Source of the DNA: Pholiota molesta
Taxonomy: Eukaryota > Basidiomycota > Agaricomycetes > Agaricales > Strophariaceae
DNA: 51,196 bases
Direction: 5' to 3'
Assembly (NCBI GenBank): GCA_014925825.1
Contig: JACGCK010000285.1
Span: 1 to 51,196 of the forward strand
Shown here: positions 20,516 to 31,186 of the stretch, in pieces
How positions within the stretch are numbered: position 1 is the first letter of the stretch
How the letters are laid out: every line of letters starts with the position of its first letter
Program-made: the position numbers and the translations under genes
Notes under the pieces: generated by a model
The model's input: only the letters and a program-made list of their open reading frames with translations
Databases searched by the model: none
Told to the model about the DNA's origin: nothing

Positions 20516-22453
20516 CCATTGCCTGCCCCCTACCAATGGCCCAGCTGCGCCTTTACTACACCCCCATTCCGCCTCGTCCATAATATAAAACACCAAACAC
20601 CCCACAACCGCCCCCAGAACTACCCACCCCAGATTCTACCTACACCCTGAATACACTTACCCTGATCAAGGTCTTCCCAGCCGAAATAATCACCGCTCCT
20701 TCAAGCTTTGCTTTCAATGAATGGCCAATCACCCTTTAGCTCAAACGCACGGAAGTACACTAGCCATGCTCTGTTACGCCCTCGCACTAAGCCTTTCAGT
20801 CGCCTCGCGGCCGTACTCCGAGCGTCTTTCGCAGGTCTAGCTCTTCCGTCATGTATGTACGTGTGCACTATGTAGATGAATGTGCTAATCAATACTCTCT
20901 ATGCTTTCATCATCGATATTAGGGTCCAATTGAGAACAAGGTCTGAGTAGAAGGCTCCTGTGGTGTCATTGGAGCGCCTCGTCATCATGACACCTGCCCC
21001 AGTCCCCCCCTCTCCCCCACTCAGACGTGCGGGCGCGCTGACTGATCGCCGCAGATCCTCGCCGATCGTGGGCACATCTCTCATGATCAGCGCTGCTCAA
21101 AACATACACCGCACGCAAACGCGATATACATTTTCTCCCCCAAACAAACTTGCATCCTCGTGCCCGTCCCCGAGGTAATGTAAGCCCCATCTCACTATCT
21201 GATCATCGCACGAGCTTTGGGAGCAGCTTCCGCTGTCCGTCTTCTTCAACGTGAGGCCAGGTTCTTTCCCGTGCCGCTTCCCATACTGCACTGAGAGGCA
21301 GCGCACATCCGCTTTGGTTTGGACGCATATTGGGGTGGCCGTCTTACGCAGATAACGTGAGGCCAGCTTCTTTGGCGTGCCGCCGGCCGTGTCACAGGTG
21401 CCCATGTACTTCCTAAATTCGAAGAGCCATCGACGGTGCGCCACACCCCCCGCGCGCGGCTTCTCTCTTACGCGTTGGAACCCAGGGCACATTCTTGCTG
21501 ATGCGGACCCGCGGGCCCGCGGGCCCTCCAAGTCGCGAACGCCACCACCACCAGGACCGCGACTTGACACGGGCCATCGGAAGGGCGATCTTCAAGTTAT
21601 ACTTCCAAGTTGACCGCGCCCAGCGGACCGCGGTAGCTGTCACACACCCGTGCGCGTCCCTGCGATATCCATCTTGTCTTCTGCGCCGCACCAATCCTTC
21701 TGGAACCGCACTTAGTCTGTCTACCTATAAGTATCCGGGATCGCCCTCAGCTCTACTCGCAGCGCAGTCTGAGCAGCATACGCATGCTGGAGAAGGTACT
21801 TATAATAATGGTGGGTCAAACGCCCACCCCGTTCGTCCACCGTCTGTTGGTTGTATCTCTGCTTTTGTTTTGAATTCTGGCGATCGCCTCCACAGGCTTG
21901 TCTGGATTGTCGACTGGCTGCTGGGGCCCTTTCTGCCTTATATCAGAGCCGTTTTCGACGGAAGCGGCGTCGCGATCCTGTGCTCGACTCCATGATGCAA
22001 CTGTTCGCGCGTTGTTCGCGCCGGCTACTACCTATGTGCGATCGCCATTTCCACCAGGTTGCAGCATCTTCTTTTGACGATGATCTTGTCCCTGCATGTC
22101 AATTATAGATATCAAGAATCTTTAGAGCCTCATTTATTGTCCGAAGCCTGGCAGATATACTTATGCACCGCATTTGTGTCAAAATTCTATCGACTTCTCC
22201 AATATCATGCCAAAAACAAATAAATATTATCCGCGAACCACCCGACTACATGTACACGAGGTGTGAGTAAACTACAACGAGCATATTATAATTACATATA
22301 AGCAGTAGAAGCTGGGAAAGAGTCCACCTCTGGATATCGGACACTACACTGCTACGTGAGCCAAATCACGTCCTTTGACATTGCTGTCCCTAAAAGTCTA
22401 ATTATCATAGTTCCAAGCGAGCCGACAACGATGAGTCCCAACGTGACCTCATT

Positions 22454-24175
22454 TCATCCAGCAAGAACACTCACATCGATCTCGTAGCTCTCTTGCCCTG
22501 CTGACGTCTTGCCAAACCCATCGGCGGCCACGCGGAACGTGCTGACCTCGCTATTCAGGTTCATCGGCTGGCGAATAGGCATCCGATCACTGCCTCTGGA
22601 GTTTTCGCTAGTACCTTGGTGCACCGACGTCATCTTCCGTAGCGCGATGCGGTTGTTGAAGGTCATGAGAAGCGTGTTGGAGTACCTGTAAAGACATCAA
22701 CGGGGAACGAAATTGGGTTATCAGGGTAAGAATGTACAGTTTTCCCATGACGAGGGTCCTTTATGACGACATCAATCAGCTTTTGCAGATCGATAAGCAG
22801 TTGATAATCACGTACGTGCAGATAAAGATCATGCTCATCTGATGACGGTGAGGATCCATGTGCATGGTCAATGTGAACGGATACTTACAGGGAGTGCTGC
22901 ATAAACTATCACAGATACGAACGCCATGCTAGCTGGGTGAAGTGAGATGGGATGTTGCTTGATTGCGAAGTACAGATGCCTACTCACCGGTGAGTGTATT
23001 CGTCTCGACGACCAAGCGCACAAGCTTCCCGAGAATTTGAGTTCCGTGCATAAGTCCTTCCTTCCGAGATTGGTAGAACTACATACGATTACCGTGAATT
23101 TGCTAATAATCACCTTGAATCGCAATGCAACTTACTAGCGTTAGCATCGTCCCCGCAATGAGAACATCACAGACTGTATCGCCTATGAGCCATAGCTAAT
23201 GCTACAGTCAGTGCCCAGTGTTGAATACCGTGGATGGCAAACGTACGAAGATCGATTGAGGAAACATCACATTTTCGTGGAAAAACTGATATTCTTGTAG
23301 CTTGAATGCCTTTGAAAAAGAAGATGATGATCGGGATAAGCATAATCTGTCACTGCGACATTCTTAGAATTTACTGACCCGGTAAGCCAATCCAAAAGCT
23401 GCGACGATCTGGATGAAGGACGTCTATATCAAGATGATCGCTCGTCAATCTATCCAAGAACTCATCAAATCAGTATTTTGCATACCAATACAATTAAAAT
23501 GCAAATCCACAGGTATGTTCGCCTCAAGGTGTAAATTCGGTAGGCGAAGAAGCATTGCACAATTAATGCAATAATGCCGCAGAGGATCGGAGTGTCTGCC
23601 GGTGATATATTCACGTTTCCCAAGGCGTTCAAGTCCCCGAATCCGGTGGCAAACCTACAACGTCGTCAAGACGCAGAGAGCGATAAGAGGAGAAGAGCGT
23701 GTACCAAAAATATAGATCTGCTGCAGTCATGGCTGTTTGAACCGTTTCAATGATGTAAGCTACATACACTGCGGGCAAATGGGCGCTGTTTAGCACACAA
23801 AAAAGAAAAGAAGATTAGCCATGCCATGAATACTTACCGAGTAGCTTATTCCAGATGTTATCGTCCGGAAAATTGAGATAATAAATGTCTGTTTAGTTCA
23901 ACAGGTGAGAAGGTTTCAGACGACGTAGGTCCATAGGCGCACATGTTTGAACGGATAACACGCCAAAGAGCGCCCAGTTGAATAATGTTCCGATCAACTT
24001 GAAGGAGGATTCTATCGATGAGCATGATAAGATCCGACATAACACATGAAGAACCTACCTGGGGTGCAGTCCTTGAAGTTCGTTTGATAAGGTCTAGAAC
24101 GAACAGATATATGCAAAGCACCTACATGGCCGCAATGTCCGCTGGGAGAGGAGGTAACGCCGTCATGTTAGCCAT
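22454..24175 (-). CDS. DUF6534-type seven-helix membrane protein, about 12-13 exons
   Basis: Minus-strand exons, in order: 24175-24126, 24011-23943, 23888-23838, 23768-23705, 23654-23486, 23423-23379, 23309-23247, 23195-23136, 23078-22988, 22932-22889, 22838-22816 and 22685-22454. They give about 320 aa with seven hydrophobic segments, for example LFNWALFGVLSVQ, SPADTPILCGIIALIVQCFF and LWLIGDTVCDVLIAGTMLTL. A polar C-terminal tail follows YSNTLLMTFNNRIALRK. The N-terminus MANMTALPPLPADIAAM and the GFGDLNAL loop are typical of the large basidiomycete DUF6534 family, whose function is unknown; a receptor-like role is only speculation. Exon 1 and the next exon do not join in phase by the simplest model: either a 35-nt microexon (24093-24059) is used or there is a one-base shift. 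All later junctions are in phase. Confidence 0.8.
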
Positions 24176-25690
24176 ACTAGCAAGGAAAGCTAGGGGTTAG
24201 GGGGCGAGTTGTGAAAGAGCGGTGTATGATTGAGCGCTGAGCGAGAAACCGTCAATGATCATTACCACTCGCAGTGCCCGTCTTTATAGGGAGCACAGCA
24301 GAAACGTGTGGCATCTAAATTCCGTGCCGGGCAAGCAGACGAAACCGGTAGTAAATTGATGGAAGCTTCCAAGTCCAAGATGAAAGCTATAATTAACGTG
24401 CAATGAGATGGTCAGAAGAAAGAAATCCTCACCATGATGGGTTCCGCGAAAATTCGCACCTGATAACTGTAAGTACTGTACTTCATGGTACTTTACATCA
24501 AGTGGCCCTATTTTGGCCCTATTTTCTATTTACTTGGACGAGTCGGGACCTAAATGTCCTTGTGGACTCTGGTTACTAGTTAAAACGTAATTCAAACTGT
24601 CATAGTCGAACGCCTTGAGGAAGTGTATTCCGCTGCAGCGCATGTCCAGCTGATTGACTCAGTGTAGTACAGCTATTTCGATTTTGACATTTTAGACTTG
24701 AACAGTTCTATGATCACAACTTTGCGCGTTGATTCACAAGCCTACTACTTGGTGTTGGCCCTGATTTGATTGGTTGTCCAATTGGGGAAGTGATTTCCGG
24801 GAAACATTCCTAATCTATTTTTGTACGTGGAAAGGGTTCTGTCTACTTCCGATATGAGCGCTTTTGAGCGCCCTTTGAATAGCTTTCATGTTGTATCATA
24901 TGACTACATGCATCCTAACATCAGATACTGAGACAGCCTGAGATAAACGAGCAGATCATTGGTTCTCTCTCGAAGTGGAAAACGGAGATGTAAATTGTAC
25001 GGTTACGCTTGGGTTACGCATTAGATCTGTCCTTGAAGCATGATGACTTCATATAAGAGGGTATAGTCAACTGGAGACCTTCTCCTCCAACGTATTATGA
25101 CCTGTAAAGGCACGCATTGACACTATTTATCAAGTAAGCTCTGATAGATGATGAGCCATGCGAAAGTGATCTTGGTTGACATATATCTACAGTGCTCTAG
25201 AGCACTCTTGATAGCCACCCCGGACCTGTATTCTCGAGGAAGATTTATTTAGAATGATGGATGATAAACCTGTTACTGTTCATGTGGATCGTTCCAGCGG
25301 CCACGCGCACAATTTTGTTCAAATTGTTCTGCAAACAGTTGCCCTAGCCGCAAGACTGTCACAAATTGTAATTGCAAGATTTAAATCTGCTTCAGTTGGC
25401 ACACGCAGCGCACTGTGGCACCAAAGCAAGCCATCTCTACACCTCCGTGCCTGCTTGAAATTGTGTCGGTGTGTACTTGCGAAATAACTTGCTGATGGAC
25501 CCGTTTACTGGGTGGAAAATTATCGATGATGCGAATGATCCCAGAACAAGTGCTTCATTGGAAGTTAGATTTTGAGCCCATCAGTACTTTTTTATATAAA
25601 TATAATCTGTTGTCAATATTACCGTCACAATACTGCAAACTACATAGAAATAAGTAAGCATATCTTCACGACACTCCACCCTAGTTGTAA
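24176..25690. other. Intergenic, AT-rich, no supported gene
   Basis: Between two minus-strand genes. A 77-codon plus-strand frame at 25254-25487 has no recognised family. Near 24535 a 13-bp match to repeat A (GTCGGGACCTAAA) occurs; it is too short to call a copy. Confidence 0.4.
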
Positions 25691-27443
25691 CTATAAAATT
25701 GCCAAAGCTCTTTCAAGGTCATTATCTACTGTAGTTTTCCAATTCCATTCCCATCCACCTTTGATTAATTCCCCTAGTTCTGCTAATTTCGAACGAGAAA
25801 CAATGTCTCCTGCTTCAATATCTTTGAATCCAGGAGCATTGAGCTCATATCGATGGCCTTGTTGTCTAGTAGCGTCGACCACAAAGTTACCAAAGGGCTG
25901 ACGCACAGAATTATATGCTTCGGTCACCCTCAGTATATTGAAATGTCGCTGGCGAAGTGCTTTGCCCAGTAGATTTGCTAGAACGTACGCGTCCTGTTAA
26001 ATACATCAATACAACTATTTGCCCAGAGATTAAGCGATGCATGCCTCAATAGCTTGCGCTGCTCCGCTTCCTAAATGCGGAGCCATGGCATGTGCCTATA
26101 TGAGAGATATATCATTTGAATAAGAATGAACAATGCCAAACGACGTACTGCATCGCCTAGAAGGAATATGCCTTCAGAGGCATATCTTTCAAGCGGCCCT
26201 ACGGTTTGTACGGCCCATTTGGATGGCTTGTTTATATGCTTCATCAGGAAGAATAAGAACTTGGTACACTTGTCATTCCAGGAGATGCCAGCCGACGCAA
26301 CACACCTTCACGACACATTGTACATCATCTTCCCAACCAGCGTATATAGATGCTACGTCATCTTCTTCTGTGACATTGAAAACCGCAGGACCAATCAAGG
26401 GAGTGCCTTCTTTGCTGGGATCAGATATGAATTGAACGATGTTGATGTATCTGGCATTTTGGATCGGGTACATAATAATGTGCTAGTCACAAATTCAATT
26501 CTGAGTAATGGGATAATAAATCCCCAATTGAAGCGTTCGAATACCTTGTTCTTGCCGCAATACTATAATAAATAAATCGGCAACATGTTCTCAACTGAAA
26601 TGGAGAAAGAACATACCACTACGAAACCCCGTAATCCTGGATGATCTGGAATCGTTTTCCTGACAGTTTCGGCATCGACGAGGCTACGATAAACAACAGT
26701 TCCTGTCCATCGGGGCCGAGAATGTTCTGCATCGGCGGTCCCGTCTACGAAATGACGGCGAACGACCGAATTAATTCCGTCTGCGCCAACTAGGAGGTCG
26801 CAAGTTGCCTTTCGGCCGTTTAAGAAGGCGAGCTCAATGCCGTCGGGCGTGTTTGTATATCTTTTCAAACGGTAGGAAAAGTGAATATGAACGGAGGATG
26901 AAGTATTCTCGATGAGAGCCTGCTGGATATCGGCTCTATGGAAGCCTCTACGTCCACCTGTCGAATATTCTTGAATGTGGCGAGCTCAGTCCAACTAAAC
27001 ATCACATACCAGGCATTTTAATATTCACAATCGGAGTTCCTTCTTTCTGATCGCTTTTTCTGTAAGAAAATGCAGGTACTAGTGAAGGTGTCAGATTTAT
27101 TGTCAGACGACTAGTAGTGCACAAGCAGACCTTGCTCGTCTTCCAACTCGGCTGCTTTGCTGGTTGGGGAGCGTTCAGACAATGCTTTCTCCAGCCCTAA
27201 TTTCTTCAGGATATCCCACGCTCGAGGCAGAACAGTGATTCCGGCGCCAACTTGCGCCAGCTTTGTCGCTCCTTCATATATGTCGATTTCGAGAACATCG
27301 TCTAGGCCTAATTTACTGAGTGCCACTGCAAGGGACAAGCCTCCAATGCCGCCTCCACTTTAAATTATCTAATTGAGTTTTTGGATACTAATGGAGGTCA
27401 AAACATACACGATTGCCAGACGTAGTCGTGGTTCGGTAGTCAT
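25691..27443 (-). CDS. FAD-dependent aromatic monooxygenase (salicylate hydroxylase-like)
   Basis: Nine exons, 27443-27409, 27357-27131, 27078-27010, 26957-26617, 26562-26545, 26482-26306, 26238-26149, 26095-26045 and 25993-25691, join in phase to 436 aa, the normal length for group A flavoprotein hydroxylases. The dinucleotide-binding motif GGGIGGL is near residue 15. The FAD/NAD(P)H motif LVGADGINSVVRRH lies mid-protein. LLGDAAHAMAPHLGSGAAQA is the C-terminal FAD-ribityl motif with the GD pair. The enzyme should use NAD(P)H and O2 to hydroxylate an aromatic acid or similar compound in the cytosol; the substrate is not deducible. Intron 8 (26044-25994) appears to be a GC-AG intron. The 67-nt intron 6 was placed by matching the family pattern around KPSKWAV. 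No signal peptide. Confidence 0.88.
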
Positions 27444-28869
27444 TAATAAGTTTGAGAAATGCGCTGGAATAAATATGAATGAGATATCGGGTAGGTATCG
27501 CTGACATTGTATACACTGACTTTATAACAGGCTCTGAAGATATAATCCCCAATAGAGGCATTATCCAACTGCACTCCGGTCCATTTTTCCCTTTACTTTC
27601 TACATAGCCTTGTTGATATCAAATGCACAGGCGTCGTTTATCATCACTATCATAGTACATTGTAATCGAGATAAGTCTTGTGGGGAACCGTGCCTGTCGA
27701 TCCGATCATGATCAGGGAGCCAGGGACCTAGGGACACCTCCATTCGTGCCTGCATAGCACGCTCGGTCTCTGTTAACGATCAGTGTTCTACAGCGTGCCA
27801 CTTATCGAGTGTTAAAGGCATCACCCTCATACTTCAGCGACATCAATTTCTATGTTGTGATGGACACTACTATCAGCCCAACACGCCTTGGAACTGCCAA
27901 GCCCCATCAATGCGTCAAGGGAAGCCGAAAAGGCAAGTCTGCAGACGGAAGTGGAGTGTACATACAGTCCGCGCCGTGCTTGACGGAAACTGCGACTTCA
28001 AATGTTTGAATACGGACACCACCATGGGCGTTCCGGTCGCAAGGGGTGGTGGAACGTTCTCCTTATGTTCCCTGCTACACCGTTTGAAGTTTGACTAGCA
28101 ACTGATTTCCACGTTTTATCTTGTTTTTCCAGTGCGGCCACGATATTATTCAAGCCCTCGTTCCTCTCTCCTCGAGCACATTAGCCTCCGAACGGCCTCC
28201 GTGTACAAATAATTAAGATGACTGTACATATGAATGTGCGACGTAAAGGCGCTCGGGGTAGGTTATTCTTGCGCGTTCTTTCCAGGCCGTCATCTATCCA
28301 TCAAACAGGACTTCAGACATGAGGAGGCGGTACATCGCAGGTGGCCACGCTCAGCGAATTTCGCTTATTTGACCCGTTCCACCGTGAACGTCAGAGTCTA
28401 TACGCATTTCGGGGCACTGGTATACTGATCTATTCCCTTCCCTTGTGCCACACAGTGCCCGTCTTTTTTATCTCATGGGGATGCAAGAACGGATCCAATC
28501 TCACCAGTATACTAGAGGGTTTCCACCTCCATTTTTTGGAGTTATTCTCTTGTTTCATTGTTTGAGTTTGCATGGGATAGAAGGATATCGAGCATTGATA
28601 AGTATATGGTACTGCGCCCGCGTCCCATACAATCTTTCTCTGCATCGGCCATCAGTTCGTCCGTTGATGTGTTCCGTATGACATGACGATATATGACAAT
28701 GAAATGTGTAACATGCGTGTATTCAACGTGTATTCGTACTTTGAAAAGGAAACGAATTGAGCATAAACGGCGTTCATGATGACGGTGGGAAAAATTATTC
28801 TAGAGGGTGTCTGTTCAAGCTGATTCATGGGAAGAAAAAGGATTCATTTTACAGTAAGCATCTAAAATG
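27444..28869. other. Intergenic, no supported gene
   Basis: Short frames only (up to 78 codons), none with recognisable motifs. The first part presumably includes the promoter of the flavin monooxygenase gene on the minus strand. No RNA gene or repeat was recognised. Confidence 0.4.
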
Positions 28870-29210
28870 ATAAGACGGAGCCAGAATACACTCATAATCT
28901 AAAACATGGTCAACGTCGGGGTAGAAGGAACTATAGGATTCGGGTGTGATCATTTGAAGCATGCGCTGCAGATGATTAACAGACGGACTATACATATGTA
29001 GCGGCGACATAAACTGACTTACCCAATGACTGAGTTGAGTTTCATTTATTGGTTGGGAGACGAGTATGTATGTCAATGGCCATCATTCATTTGAGCCATC
29101 AGCTCAACACGGGCATTACCATCTAAAAATGCCTCAGCAACGTCAGTTTTCAAGCTTCCTCTCTCATATGAACGGGTGCAGAGAGCTTTGAATGATACTT
29201 TGGGAGTCAT
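28870..29210 (-). CDS. Candidate fragment of an unknown spliced gene
   Basis: On the minus strand an ATG at 29210 opens a frame (MTPKVSFKALCTRSYERGSL, then KTDVAEAFLDG), followed by a good GT donor. A later segment reads RMLQMITPESYSSFYPDVDH after a plausible GT-AG intron with a GTAAGT donor. The codon composition looks coding, but I do not recognise the family, and the ends cannot be placed. It may be a small gene or a decayed remnant. Confidence 0.28.
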
Positions 29211-30127
29211 GATATGACTCAATGTAGCTCTAAAGCCGCACTGTAGGTTGGGGCGCTTGACATATGACTACAGATGTCAGATTTCTCCAACATAATCAGG
29301 ACGGTTGAGAAAGGTCTATGTACAAGAGATAGACATCGCTGGCAGCTCTTTGAATAGTCCTTCAAAGCTTCATCAATGATCAAATTCGCGACAAATTCGC
29401 GAGCGTTCATAGCTACATAGTACCGATGGCATCGCACACCTCCTTGGGCTGAGGACCTCTGGCATATTTATTTTGTCCCTTGTTTGTTTCCACACAGATA
29501 TGCACATGTCGAGAGATGATGGTTATCGTCTGGTGCTTCTTCATGTTGCCGATGTGCGCTTGAGCGTGTGCGGATGACTTGGCACTTGCTTGGCACAACG
29601 AGTCAGATCCTAGCGGATGATAGGCGCTCAGCGTGTAATACTGACCCCCTGGTATGCCGTCGCTCGCGCTACTGGGAGGAGTAATAGCTTTCTTGCTAGC
29701 TATTGATAGTATTGGCAGGATGTTCGGACAACGCTTCGTGTCTCCAAGAGCCCAAGGCCATTGCGAAAATCAGGAGTCTTGGATTTTCCCAATGTTTTGC
29801 AAATGTTTTTTTCATTTTTTTTTTCGACAAAGCTTGCTGTTTCGAGGTTGCAGAGCACGGTCATTACAGCTTTATATTGACACTACAGCTCTGTGGCGCA
29901 CGTCAGGAGCCCGCATTCAACGTTATTCAACGCGCAGTGCGTACTCGTCTTCAACTTGTTACTTTCGATGTTTCCAGCTAATTAGGTCATGTGACCGAAC
30001 GCGCTCACATTCGATCGCGTTTGCAAACTCCTCGACTTCTTCTTTCTTCCTTTCCCCCATGATCTTTCTTCCTCTCCGCTCCTTTTGAGATTCTGGCCTG
30101 GCTGAACAAACCTCAGGCTCTGCGACT
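29211..30127. other. Intergenic, no supported gene
   Basis: A 144-codon plus-strand frame (29654-30088) has mixed composition without motifs and runs through T-rich stretches (29808-29824). It is not convincing. The region upstream of 30128 is pyrimidine-rich, as fungal leaders often are. Confidence 0.35.
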
Positions 30128-30735
30128 ATGGCAATGCTTAAGTCCCGAGATCACGACTACAAGCCTCAAGGCGCAACGACGAGGTCGCTATCATCTACAT
30201 TTGACTCTGCCAGGTGAGTCGTCGTTTTTTTCATCCTTTTATGGCTTGGTGAAGCTTATGAGTTGTCTGACCTCCCATATAAGGTCATATTTTATGAGTA
30301 AACAGTGAGTCCGATGCAATAGAAGTGCATATAAGCTTTATGCCCGCCGCTACGCGTCGGAGGCTCGCGCTTCGCGCTCCCCTCCTGCTTCGCTTTGGCC
30401 AACAGCTTAAGTGCATATATGCGCATATATTTGCAATTCTCCTCACGATATGCTCAACTTATATTACCGCTGCTGTATGCTGATCCTATTTATTTAAGGG
30501 CATAAAATCTCTCCCTTTACCTCCTATTTTGAGCTACCAGCCCTCGTATATTGCACTCGAGGCGCACTCATTCACGATCGCCACGCTCGACGATCCCGCC
30601 GCCGCCGCCGCCGCCGGGGCGCTCGGACGAGTCAGACCCCCATCACAAGGTATGTAAGAATGCTCTCTATGCCCTGAACTTATAAACGACGACTGTATCC
30701 ATCGTGATCTCACAGGCCAAGCCTCCCGAAATTGA
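30128..30735 (+). CDS. Candidate small gene with an alanine run
   Basis: ATG at 30128 opens a Ser/Thr-rich exon (ATTRSLSSTFDSA) ending at a consensus GTGAGT donor near 30214. Near 30530-30652 an open stretch reads YQPSYIALEAHSFTIATLDD followed by six alanines from a (GCC)n run. It splices at GTATGT (near 30652) to a short last exon with a stop at 30733. I could not join the first and later parts in phase with confidence. A GC-rich patch (30342-30402) between them looks unlike its AT-rich surroundings. Function unknown. Confidence 0.28.
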
Positions 30736-31186
30736 TGATTGATGCACGATATCAAAGTGCGTTCATAGCCCGAATGCGATTGGTTCTTCGTATGTGATGC
30801 TTTCCGCAAAATGACCACATAATTATATAGGTATTAGGCGGGAAACGGTCATGAAATCCATCCACAAGGATCTTTTACACTTTCAAAGCACCTGTAGCAC
30901 TTAAATCCCTCGACGTTATATTTCAGATCGACGACTCCTTGTAATGAACAGCTAAATTCTAATGGATTGTATCAAGATTGTATCATGAAATTATCTTGCA
31001 AACATCGGAATTATTGTGAACATTCCAAGCAGCGCTATACTTGTGAGCATTGTATGGAATTCTGTTCATATTTATGAGTTCCTTGACCTAGTGTCGCCTT
31101 GTGGGTGTTGACGTTGAGGACGGTGCGTGGGAAGGGGTGTGTCAGCTGAAAGTATGGGCTGTGGACGGAGTGGATTGGGGTTGGCC

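Larger units (their letters stand above)
18992..22453. other. Long gene-poor interval upstream of rpl10
   Basis: About 3.4 kb without a supported gene. The first ~300 bp is C-rich on plus and presumably holds the rpl10 promoter and leader. 19552-20515 consists of diverged tandem duplications (separate entries). 20520-22430 holds only short scattered frames, the longest being 166 codons at 21495-21995 on plus, with no recognisable motif. No RNA gene was recognised. Confidence 0.5.

Noticed and set aside
21495..21995. 166-aa plus-strand frame
   Set aside because: No recognisable family, no splice context and mixed composition in a gene-poor region.
22454..27443. Secondary-metabolite gene cluster (monooxygenase with nearby membrane protein and SDR genes)
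   Set aside because: No backbone synthase (PKS, NRPS, terpene synthase) lies in the window, and the redox genes are far apart with housekeeping genes between them.
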